Positions 1 through 5,852 of a stretch of DNA of 6,389 nt are shown here, piece by piece; the first letter of the stretch is position 1; every line of letters begins with the position of its first letter. The translations under genes were made by a program, and so were the position numbers. Below the pieces are notes generated by a model. The model saw only the letters and a list, made by a program, of their open reading frames with translations. It searched no databases and was not told where the DNA came from. Source of the DNA: Kiritimatiellales bacterium (GTDB lineage Bacteria; Verrucomicrobiota; Kiritimatiellia; Kiritimatiellales; Pontiellaceae); NCBI GenBank assembly GCA_013042165.1, contig JABDQT010000070.1:1-6389 (forward strand), read 5' to 3'.

Positions 1-1293
1 GTCCAGCTCGCGCTGGACCGCGTCCTCGAGAATCATTTGCGTTTCAGGATTTTCCAGGTCACCAATGTAGGGATGCAGCGTTAGCTGCCCATGATGCGCG
101 AGCGCAAAGGTGTTTTTCATATCCGCACCGAAGGCGAGAATGCATTGATCTGTGTCGACCGGCATGGAAACCGGTGCAATCCCCCTGCCCGGACGCAGCA
201 CAATTGTCTGCCTTTCATGCACGGCGCAGACCGGATCGTCGCAGCGATTCACAATCGGGCGATTATGCATCAGAAACACATCGGCGATACCCGACAGTTT
301 TTTTTCGGCCTGCTCATTCAGGTGAATCATCGGTTCGGAGGTATAGTTTGCACTCGTCATAATCACGGGGTTCGGGAACCGATCGAACATGATTTCATGC
401 ATGGGCGAATAAGGGAGCATGACACCCAGCGTATTCAAGCCCGGCGCAATGTCCTCAACGGTTTCAAAGCGCTTTCTGAGTTTCAACAGCACAACCGGCC
501 GTTCGCGCGAAGTGAGCAGACGCTCCTCCTCAAGCGAAACCGAGCAAACCGTCCTCACCCAGTCAAGATTCGGAACCATCAGTGCAAAGGGCTTCGATTC
601 CCGACCCTTGCGCTTCCGCAGCCGTGCAACTGCTTCGGGGTTCAGCGCATCGCAGGCAAGATGAAATCCGCCAATACCCTTGACCGCAATGATTTTCCCC
701 TGCCGGATTGATGTTACCCAGACGTCCTCCCAGTTTTCCGGCATCATCTGCGGACCACATACGGGGCATGCAATGGGCTGGGCATGGTATCGCCGATCGG
801 CCGGATCTGCATATTCGGATGCACATGCCGGACACATTGCAAAGGCCTGCATGCTGGTATTCGGGCGATCGTAAGGGAGGTTTTCGATGATGGAGAATCG
901 GGGTCCGCAGTTGATGCAGTTGATGAAGGGGTAGCGGAATCTCCGGTTTGCCGGATCGGATAGTTCCCGACGACAATCCTCGCAGATCGAAATATCGGGC
1001 GATATCCGCTGCATCGCCTCGCCCTCGCCGGTGCTTGCGAGAATCTCGAAATGATCCATAGGTTCGAGCTCGGTTGCTCTGGTTTCGATTGTATCGATAC
1101 GCGACAAAGGCGGCGGGTCGTTTTCCAACGCTAGCAAAAAGGATTCGGCATTGCCCTGCAATTCAATGTGCACCCCATCGAAGCTGTTGAGCACCGTACC
1201 GTTCAAGCCAAGTCGTGTTGCTGTTCTCCACACCCAGGGCCTGAATCCGACGCCCTGCACAATGCCGGTGATGTGGATGGCCGTGCCTTTCAT
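1..1293 (-). CDS. hypF: Carbamoyltransferase HypF, [NiFe]-hydrogenase maturation (3' end beyond window)
   Basis: HypF uses ATP and carbamoyl phosphate to load a carbamoyl group onto the C-terminal cysteine of HypE, the precursor of the cyanide ligands of the [NiFe] site. The frame is open from the ATG at 1293 to base 1, giving 431 of roughly 750 expected residues. The domains appear in the family order. An acylphosphatase domain carries VQGVGFRP (residues 12-19, Arg18) and Asn36. Two zinc fingers follow, C104xxC107-x18-C126xxC129 and C154xxC157-x18-C176xxC179. A YrdC-like domain has KGIGGFHLACDA (205-216), KPFALM (234-239), LPYSPMH (293-299) and MTSAN (312-316), then HNRPIVNRCDD to about 353. 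The start of the Kae1-like domain is seen as FGADMKNTF and YIGDLENP (388-416). The ATG shares one base with the stop of the upstream aminotransferase (TGATG) and has only a weak ribosome site, so translation is probably coupled. The C-terminal catalytic half is not visible. No frameshift was found in the visible part. Confidence 0.96.
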   Translation of the reverse strand, partial: MKGTAIHITGIVQGVGFRPWVWRTATRLGLNGTVLNSFDGVHIELQGNAESFLLALENDPPPLSRIDTIETRATELEPMDHFEILASTGEGEAMQRISPDISICEDCRRELSDPANRRFRYPFINCINCGPRFSIIENLPYDRPNTSMQAFAMCPACASEYADPADRRYHAQPIACPVCGPQMMPENWEDVWVTSIRQGKIIAVKGIGGFHLACDALNPEAVARLRKRKGRESKPFALMVPNLDWVRTVCSVSLEEERLLTSRERPVVLLKLRKRFETVEDIAPGLNTLGVMLPYSPMHEIMFDRFPNPVIMTSANYTSEPMIHLNEQAEKKLSGIADVFLMHNRPIVNRCDDPVCAVHERQTIVLRPGRGIAPVSMPVDTDQCILAFGADMKNTFALAHHGQLTLHPYIGDLENPETQMILEDAVQRELD

Positions 1294-2276
1294 CACTCAA
1301 ATACCGGAGTCAGCCGGCTGCTGTCAGGAATCATCTCCTGCCTCAGCATGTCAAACAGCCGTTGTGCGATAGGCCCCGGCTTGCCGTTGCCGACCGGCTT
1401 GCCATCAAACTCAATGACGGGCGTGATGTTGGGGGTCGTGCCGTAGATGTGTACTTCTGAGGCGGAACGAACCGCTCCAAGATTGATGGGCCGATATTCG
1501 GCGTTGGTCAATACCCGCTCTTTAACCAGCTCCTGGGCAAACTCCATCGCCCGCTTCGCGGTCGTTCCGGCCAGGACCCGTTCGGGGGGCGGCATGAACA
1601 GCTCCTTGCCAAGCGTCACGATTCCGATATTTTCGGTCGCGCCCTCTCCGAGACATCGGTTTTCATCCAGCGTCACGGTGAAATCTACGCCGAGATCGAC
1701 CGCCTCTTTTTTCATGAGTACGTTGGGCAGATAGTTGCAGGTTTTAACCTGTGCGAATATCCCGGGCTTGATGGGTATCTTGCTCACGGCCACGCTGACG
1801 CCGTCGGGCAGCTGCTCAATACTGGTGTGTTTAAGTTCATGGACAATTACGTAGAACTCGGGGCGGAAGCAGGCATACGGATTGATGCCCATAGTGCCCT
1901 GACCGCGCGAGACCAGCAGGCGTATCAGCGCATCCCGCTGCTTTCCCGCACGTACCGTTTGGACAATGATATCCGCAATTTCTTCGAGCGATGCCGGCAG
2001 CTGAATACCTACGGCACGGCAGGATTTTTCCAGTCGGGCCAAATGATCGTGAAGGTTGTAGATGCTTCCATCGAGGCATTTAAACGACTCAAAAACCCCG
2101 TCCCCGCGATGCACCATGTGATCATCAATGGGTATCATCATGTAAGAGGTGTTGGTCAGAATGCAGTCCACCACCGATGAATACATGGCATAGAGCCCCT
2201 TGTCTTCCTTTGGAAGGCGCTTCAACCATTCATTGCGACCCACAACCGGTTTGTTTGTATCTTTCTGCATCATCAT
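1293..2276 (-). CDS. Class IV PLP-dependent aminotransferase (plant-type DAAT/ADC-lyase-like or BCAT-like)
   Basis: This fold-type IV PLP enzyme of 327 residues transfers amino groups or, in related lyases, cleaves aminodeoxychorismate. Visible hallmarks are DDHMVHRGDGVFE (51-63), HLARLEKS (78-85) with the phosphate-contacting Arg81, the Schiff-base lysine Lys178 in QVKTCNYLPN, Glu211 in GEGATEN which should face the pyridine nitrogen, and AGTTAKR (236-242) as the phosphate-binding turn. From memory, blocks such as MYSS, PIKP..FA.VK..NYLPN and PVIEFDG..GNGKPGPIA resemble the plant plastid D-amino-acid aminotransferase/ADC lyase subgroup (Arabidopsis At5g57850) more than IlvE. The first 30 residues are an extra N-terminal segment before the usual core. 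Three ATG codons stand in tandem (2276, 2273, 2270); the AGGG just upstream is best spaced, at six bases, for the third, so the true product may be 325 residues. It precedes hypF with a one-base overlap. The substrate is not determined by the sequence. Confidence 0.9.
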   Translation of the reverse strand: MMMQKDTNKPVVGRNEWLKRLPKEDKGLYAMYSSVVDCILTNTSYMMIPIDDHMVHRGDGVFESFKCLDGSIYNLHDHLARLEKSCRAVGIQLPASLEEIADIIVQTVRAGKQRDALIRLLVSRGQGTMGINPYACFRPEFYVIVHELKHTSIEQLPDGVSVAVSKIPIKPGIFAQVKTCNYLPNVLMKKEAVDLGVDFTVTLDENRCLGEGATENIGIVTLGKELFMPPPERVLAGTTAKRAMEFAQELVKERVLTNAEYRPINLGAVRSASEVHIYGTTPNITPVIEFDGKPVGNGKPGPIAQRLFDMLRQEMIPDSSRLTPVFE

Positions 2277-2390
2277 CCCTGGCCTTTAAACACGGCAACT
2301 ATCTCTCAATTTTATGGGGATTGGAATTTATTTCTCGTCGGACTCATGGGATAGTTCCCGGCTAATTGTTCATCGAAAGAGGTGTGTTGC
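2277..2390. promoter_or_regulatory. Divergent intergenic region between aminotransferase and UDP-xylose synthase
   Basis: These 114 bases separate two genes read away from each other, so promoters for both must lie here or close by. For the minus-strand genes, TAAAAT (complement of 2309-2314) matches a -10 box at five of six bases and would give a leader of about 25 to 30 bases, but I see no convincing -35 partner. For the plus-strand gene only weak candidates exist, such as GATAGT at 2350-2355. The SD-like AGAGG at 2378-2382 lies eight bases before ATG 2391. A small inverted repeat, GGGA-TAGT-TCCC, lies at 2348-2359. Promoter positions are inferred and uncertain. Confidence 0.35.
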
Positions 2391-3350
2391 ATGAAGGACA
2401 TCATTAAAAGACGTGTTTTGGTTACCGGCGGTGCCGGTTTTCTGGGGTCCTTTCTATGCGAGCGATTGCTCAACGAAGGATGCGACGTCATCTGCATGGA
2501 TAATTTTTTCACAGGCCGCAAAGCCAACATTGCGCACCTGATGGACAATCCCTACTTTGAACTGATGCGTCATGACGTGACGTTTCCGTTCTACGTTGAA
2601 GTGGACGAAATCTATAATCTGGCCTGCCCCGCTTCGCCCGTTCACTACCAGTTTGATCCGGTGCAGACCACCAAAACCAGCGTGCACGGTGCCATCAATG
2701 TGCTCGGCTTGGCCAAGCGGGTGAAAGCCAAGGTATTTCAGGCATCGACCTCCGAAGTCTATGGCGATCCCGATATCCATCCGCAGCCGGAAAGCTACTG
2801 GGGTCACGTCAATCCCATCGGCGTCCGTTCCTGCTACGACGAAGGCAAACGGTGCGCGGAAACGCTGTTCTTCGACTACTGGCGCCAGCACAACCTGCGC
2901 ATCAAGGTGGTGCGTATCTTCAACACCTACGGCCCTCGCATGCATCCGCATGACGGACGTGTCGTTTCCAACTTTATCATGCAGGCGCTCAAGGGTGAGG
3001 ACATCACTATCTACGGAGACGGCAAGCAGACCCGCTCGTTCTGCTATGTCTCCGATCTGATTGAAGGCTGGGTCCGCCTGATGGCTTCGCCCGATGAAGT
3101 AACCGGCCCCATCAATATCGGCAACCCCGGCGAGTTCACCATGATCGAACTGGCGGAAAATGTGATTGATCTGACCGGCTCCAGCTCGAAGCTGATCTTT
3201 GAGCCGCTGCCGGCCGACGATCCGAAACAGCGACAACCCGACATCACGCTCGCCAAGGAAAAGCTGGGCTGGGAGCCGACGGTTCCGTTGCGGGAGGGCC
3301 TCGCCAAAACCATCGAGTATTTCGATGGATTGCTGAAACAGGGCGCATAG
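2391..3350 (+). CDS. UDP-glucuronate decarboxylase (UDP-xylose synthase, UXS)
   Basis: This extended-SDR enzyme oxidises and decarboxylates UDP-glucuronate to UDP-xylose in the cytoplasm using bound NAD. The 319 residues carry the Rossmann glycine motif TGGAGFLGS (12-20), the [14 protein letters not shown] block (76-90), STSEVYGDP (119-127) with the catalytic Thr120 and Glu122, and the Tyr149-xxx-Lys153 pair. They also carry [10 protein letters not shown] (175-184), RSFCYVSDL (215-223) and the RQPDI element (281-285). This motif set is typical of UXS rather than dTDP-glucose dehydratase or UDP-glucose epimerase. I chose ATG 2391 because AGAGG ends eight bases before it and VLVTGGAGF then begins near residue 9; an in-frame GTG at 2382 overlaps that ribosome site and is less likely. 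The length is normal for single-domain bacterial UXS. The gene stands alone on its strand, and its stop lies three bases from the end of the convergent dprE2-like gene. It may supply a pentose donor for surface glycans. Confidence 0.95.
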   Translation: MKDIIKRRVLVTGGAGFLGSFLCERLLNEGCDVICMDNFFTGRKANIAHLMDNPYFELMRHDVTFPFYVEVDEIYNLACPASPVHYQFDPVQTTKTSVHGAINVLGLAKRVKAKVFQASTSEVYGDPDIHPQPESYWGHVNPIGVRSCYDEGKRCAETLFFDYWRQHNLRIKVVRIFNTYGPRMHPHDGRVVSNFIMQALKGEDITIYGDGKQTRSFCYVSDLIEGWVRLMASPDEVTGPINIGNPGEFTMIELAENVIDLTGSSSKLIFEPLPADDPKQRQPDITLAKEKLGWEPTVPLREGLAKTIEYFDGLLKQGA

Positions 3351-3354
3351 CGCC
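3342..3354. other. Small GC hairpin spanning the stops of two convergent genes
   Basis: GGCGC-ATA-GCGCC is a perfect five-pair inverted repeat with a three-base loop. It covers the UXS stop (3348-3350) and touches the stop of the dprE2-like gene (3354-3356). It could hinder transcription from either side. However, no U-run follows directly on either strand; the nearest T-run on the plus strand begins about twelve bases later. It is therefore not a standard intrinsic terminator. This is the only candidate termination structure I see between the two genes. Confidence 0.25.
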
Positions 3355-4085
3355 TACAACCCCATCTTTTTAAAAATGGGCTCTGGAATATGCCGGATGA
3401 TCAGCATGATCCACCGCCATATCCACAGGGTGTAAACCACGCTTCTTTTCTTTTCCATCCCGCGGAAAACCGCGCGGGCCACCTGCTCCGGCTCCGCGGT
3501 CAGCGCACCGGGCAGTTCCATGTTTTCCGTCATCTTCGTGCGGCAAAAGCCGGGTTTGACGGTCATCACATGAACGCCTTTTTTTGCAAGACGATTCCGC
3601 AGGCCGGAGAGATAGGTCGTCAACCCTGCCTTTGCGCTCCCGTAAATATAATTGCTCTGCCGGCCGCGGTCACCGGCGACAGAACTGATGGCGATGATCG
3701 AACCGCTGCCACGCTTTTCAAACGCATCCGCGACGATGTTGAAAACCGAAACCATGCCGGTAAAATTGATATCAATGGTCTTGCGGACTTCCTCAAAATT
3801 CGTGCGCGCCTCGATCTGGTCGCCCATGTAGCCGAATACTGCAACCACTGCATCGGGTTTGGGCTCCAGTGCTTCATATGCTCCCTGATGACTTGAAAAA
3901 TCCGTGGCATCGAAAAACATCGTTTGAACCTCCGCTCCGGAGCGGACTTTCAGGTCGCCGGCGAGGGGTTCGATGAGATCCGTTTCAAGTGCGGCCAGCT
4001 GAAGGCCCCAGCCCTCGGACGCATATTTCTTTGCAATAGCCTGCGCCATGTCGGACGAGGCTCCCAGTATCAAGACAGTCTTCAT
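3354..4085 (-). CDS. DprE2-like short-chain dehydrogenase/reductase
   Basis: In the mycobacterial family DprE2 reduces the 2-keto intermediate made by DprE1, with NADH, to give polyprenyl-phosphoryl-arabinose. The 243 residues form a classical SDR. The nucleotide loop is GASSDMA (8-14), replacing TGxxxGIG as in DprE2 proteins. FFDATD (57-62) and the AVFGYMGDQ strand (82-90) follow, then Asn107 in INFTG, Ser134-Ser135, and the Tyr148-xxx-Lys152 catalytic pair in YIYGSAKAG. KPGFCRTKM (177-185) follows. The C-terminus WRWIMLIIRHIPEPIFKK (223-240) closely matches, from memory, the end of mycobacterial DprE2 and may sit on the membrane. Its ATG overlaps the upstream dprE1-like stop as ATGA, so the two are cotranscribed and probably translationally coupled. 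Mycobacterial DprE2 is about 254 residues, so the length fits. The polyprenyl substrate is inferred from family and partner, not shown here. Confidence 0.88.
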   Translation of the reverse strand: MKTVLILGASSDMAQAIAKKYASEGWGLQLAALETDLIEPLAGDLKVRSGAEVQTMFFDATDFSSHQGAYEALEPKPDAVVAVFGYMGDQIEARTNFEEVRKTIDINFTGMVSVFNIVADAFEKRGSGSIIAISSVAGDRGRQSNYIYGSAKAGLTTYLSGLRNRLAKKGVHVMTVKPGFCRTKMTENMELPGALTAEPEQVARAVFRGMEKKRSVVYTLWIWRWIMLIIRHIPEPIFKKMGL

Positions 4086-5419
4086 AATGTGATTCCGATT
4101 CGTTTTGATTGCAGCGATGAAAACCGGGTCGGGCCCTGGTTCAGGGTGGCGATGGACTGGCGAAAGGCATCCGCATTCGGATAAGTTTTTTCAAACATGG
4201 CGGCATCCATGCGGGAGTCCTTGGCCAGATAGAGCCGCCCGCCATAATCCGCGACCATTGCATCCAGCTCCTTGAACAGGTCCATGGCCTTGAGGGAAAT
4301 CGGAAAATCAAGCGCCAGCGTATAGCCGGCCATGGGAAACGACATGAAGCTGTTCTGCTCCCCGAACAGTTTTAGTACGGCCAGGAACGACCCCAGTCCG
4401 CTTTCGGTAATCCGCTTCAGAATCCTGCGCATGCCCTCGCGGCCAGCCTCCTTCGGGATGACAAACTGGTATTGCGTGAAGCCGCGCCTGCCATAGATCC
4501 GGTTCCAGTTATCGATGGCATCAAGTGGATAAAAGAAGCTGTTGTAGTCTGTAACATGCAGGTGTGCGCCCGGACGGCATTTGTGATAGTAGGCTACGTT
4601 GAATGCCTTCATCGTCAGCGGATTGAGCGCGAAATTCGGAAACCGGAACGGCACACCCAGCTTCACCCCCCCCTTCAGAATCAGAGGCTCCTGCTTGCGG
4701 GAGGGATCGGTCAGCTCGTCACGCTTCAGGTGTTCGCCGCGCATCATGATGCTGCGGCCCATGGCATCTCCCCTGGCCAGACAGTCGATCCATGCCACCG
4801 AATAGGTCCAGTCCCCGGACGCTTCGAAGCAGTCCATGATTTCATCCAGATTGGCCGCGCGGATCGTCTCTTCGCGAATATATGCGGTCTCGATTCTGCG
4901 GAGCTTGAACGTAGCGTTCAGTATGAGACCGCTGAGCCCCATGCCGCCCACCGTAATCTTGAAAAATTCCGCATGTTCAGTCGGTGAGCAGGTGATGATG
5001 GAACCGTCGCTTCGCATCACGTCCATCGAAATCACATGCTGCCCGAAGCTGCCATCCACATGATGGTTTTTTCCATGCACGTCAGCGGCAATGGCACCGC
5101 CAATGGTGATCAGCTTGGTGCCGGGCGTAACCGGCAGGAACCATCCACGCGGGACGAACACATCCAGAATCTCCGAAAGCAGCACGCCGGCCTGACAGCG
5201 CAGCTCGCCGGTCGAATCATCAAAAGCAAGGAACTTGTTGAACCGGCGCGTGAGCAGAACCCGCTCCTGCAACGAAGAATCGCCGTAGGATCGTCCGTTG
5301 CCGAAGGCGATTACATCGCCCGGATGCTCCAGCTTGCTGCGAAGCTGGTCCGCCGTATCAAAACCTGAAACCTCCGCCTCGATTACCGGATAGTTACCCC
5401 AGTCTGAAATTGTGCGCAT
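4082..5419 (-). CDS. DprE1-like FAD-dependent polyprenyl-phosphoryl-ribose 2'-oxidase
   Basis: DprE1 oxidises the 2'-hydroxyl of decaprenyl-phosphoryl-beta-D-ribose, the first half of the epimerisation to the arabinose donor. The 445 residues compare with 461 in M. tuberculosis. Visible are the FAD-binding GNGRSYGDSSL (40-50), TPGTKLITIGGAIAADVHGKNHH (98-120) with His115 and Lys117 matching the flavin-site His132 and Lys134, and TVGGMGLSG (156-164). Then come the substrate-domain SVAWIDC (207-213), YPLDAIDNWNRIYG (297-310) with QYQFVIP (316-322), KLFG (350-353), and GGRLYLAKDSR with Lys400 matching Lys418. Ala369 in YTLALDFP stands where the M. tuberculosis protein has Cys387; the constant offset of 18 at both sites supports the alignment. 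These correspondences are from memory. The ATG is preceded by GAGG with a five-base spacer. The stop overlaps the dprE2-like start (ATGA). Plant-type or other VAO-family sugar oxidases are the alternative, but the DprE2 partner makes this unlikely. Confidence 0.92.
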   Translation of the reverse strand: MRTISDWGNYPVIEAEVSGFDTADQLRSKLEHPGDVIAFGNGRSYGDSSLQERVLLTRRFNKFLAFDDSTGELRCQAGVLLSEILDVFVPRGWFLPVTPGTKLITIGGAIAADVHGKNHHVDGSFGQHVISMDVMRSDGSIITCSPTEHAEFFKITVGGMGLSGLILNATFKLRRIETAYIREETIRAANLDEIMDCFEASGDWTYSVAWIDCLARGDAMGRSIMMRGEHLKRDELTDPSRKQEPLILKGGVKLGVPFRFPNFALNPLTMKAFNVAYYHKCRPGAHLHVTDYNSFFYPLDAIDNWNRIYGRRGFTQYQFVIPKEAGREGMRRILKRITESGLGSFLAVLKLFGEQNSFMSFPMAGYTLALDFPISLKAMDLFKELDAMVADYGGRLYLAKDSRMDAAMFEKTYPNADAFRQSIATLNQGPTRFSSLQSKRIGITL

Positions 5420-5474
5420 GCGAACCTCGTTTTATGACTTGCTCAATCGACCCGTCAAATATACATATTTTTAC
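5420..5474. promoter_or_regulatory. Short AT-rich divergent region between dprE1-like gene and zinc-cluster gene
   Basis: About 55 bases separate the two head-to-head start codons. On the minus strand GAGG (5425-5428) is the ribosome site of the dprE1-like gene. TTGACG (complement of 5453-5458) and CATAAA (complement of 5431-5436), 16 bases apart, resemble a sigma-70 promoter, but it would start transcription inside the ribosome site. TATATT (complement of 5458-5463) would give a more normal leader of about 30 bases but lacks a good -35. On the plus strand I see no strong promoter or ribosome site. The promoter for the plus gene may lie inside the dprE1-like coding region. Confidence 0.3.
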
Positions 5475-5852
5475 ATGGGTGGAGTAGAAATCATTTGCCG
5501 GAATTGTGGAGCCGACACGCTTCTCAAACGCGAGGCCGTCTATGACGGCTTCAACAAGGTAGGCGAAAAACTGACCTGCTCGGGTTGCGGCCATGAATAT
5601 CCGTCCGAATCGGATGTGCCGTTCAAGGCCAAAGCCACCGATCCGCAAATCTTCACCGATGCAGATCGCTCCAAAGAGATCGAGATTTTCGATGACGGGG
5701 AGGCTGAGCATCTGTGCCGGTATTGCGCCAACTATATCATCAATCCGTTTACGCAGTTTTGCTCCCTTCATAAGAAAGAGGTTCAGGCCACCGATACCTG
5801 CGACCAATTTGAACAGGCGAAAGAGCAGGACGATGCCGAACCTTCGATCTAG
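5475..5852 (+). CDS. Small protein with two zinc-binding-type cysteine clusters, function unknown
   Basis: I do not recognise a named family. Counted from ATG 5475, the product has 125 residues. The first cluster is a zinc ribbon, C8xxC11-x23-C35xxC38 followed by His40. A linker with charged residues (about 50-77) leads to a second cluster, C81xxC84-x11-C96, then His99 and C109, with the text YCANYIINPFTQFC between. This resembles uncharacterised zinc-ribbon proteins I remember from related genomes. There is no signal peptide or membrane segment, so it is probably cytoplasmic and could bind nucleic acid or a protein partner. The start is uncertain: the frame stays open upstream to a GTG at 5412 and an ATG at 5418, which would overlap the divergent dprE1-like start, and no clear ribosome site precedes any of them. 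ATG 5475 puts the first cysteine pair near the N-terminus, as is usual for such ribbons. The stop overlaps the stop of the convergent gene. Confidence 0.75.
   Translation: MGGVEIICRNCGADTLLKREAVYDGFNKVGEKLTCSGCGHEYPSESDVPFKAKATDPQIFTDADRSKEIEIFDDGEAEHLCRYCANYIINPFTQFCSLHKKEVQATDTCDQFEQAKEQDDAEPSI

Noticed and set aside
91..711. A 206-codon open frame on the plus strand
   Set aside because: It lies fully antisense to hypF, whose zinc-finger, YrdC-like and Kae1-like motifs are continuous on the minus strand. The plus-strand product has low-complexity composition and no recognisable motif.
2454..3236. A 260-codon open frame on the minus strand
   Set aside because: It is antisense to the clearly identified UDP-xylose synthase. 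The translated text shows no family motif and is explained by codon bias on the opposite strand.
3361..3380. AT-rich near-palindrome CCCATCTTTTTAAAAATGGG, considered as a bidirectional terminator
   Set aside because: It encodes the conserved C-terminus of the dprE2-like protein, has no room for a hairpin loop at its centre without losing most pairs, and is not followed by a U-run.
4472..4987. A 171-codon open frame on the plus strand
   Set aside because: It is antisense to the dprE1-like gene, which has conserved motifs throughout, and the product has no recognisable feature.
5394..5807. A 137-codon open frame on the minus strand
   Set aside because: It overlaps the start of the dprE1-like gene and lies antisense to the zinc-cluster gene, whose paired CxxC motifs show it is the real coding frame.
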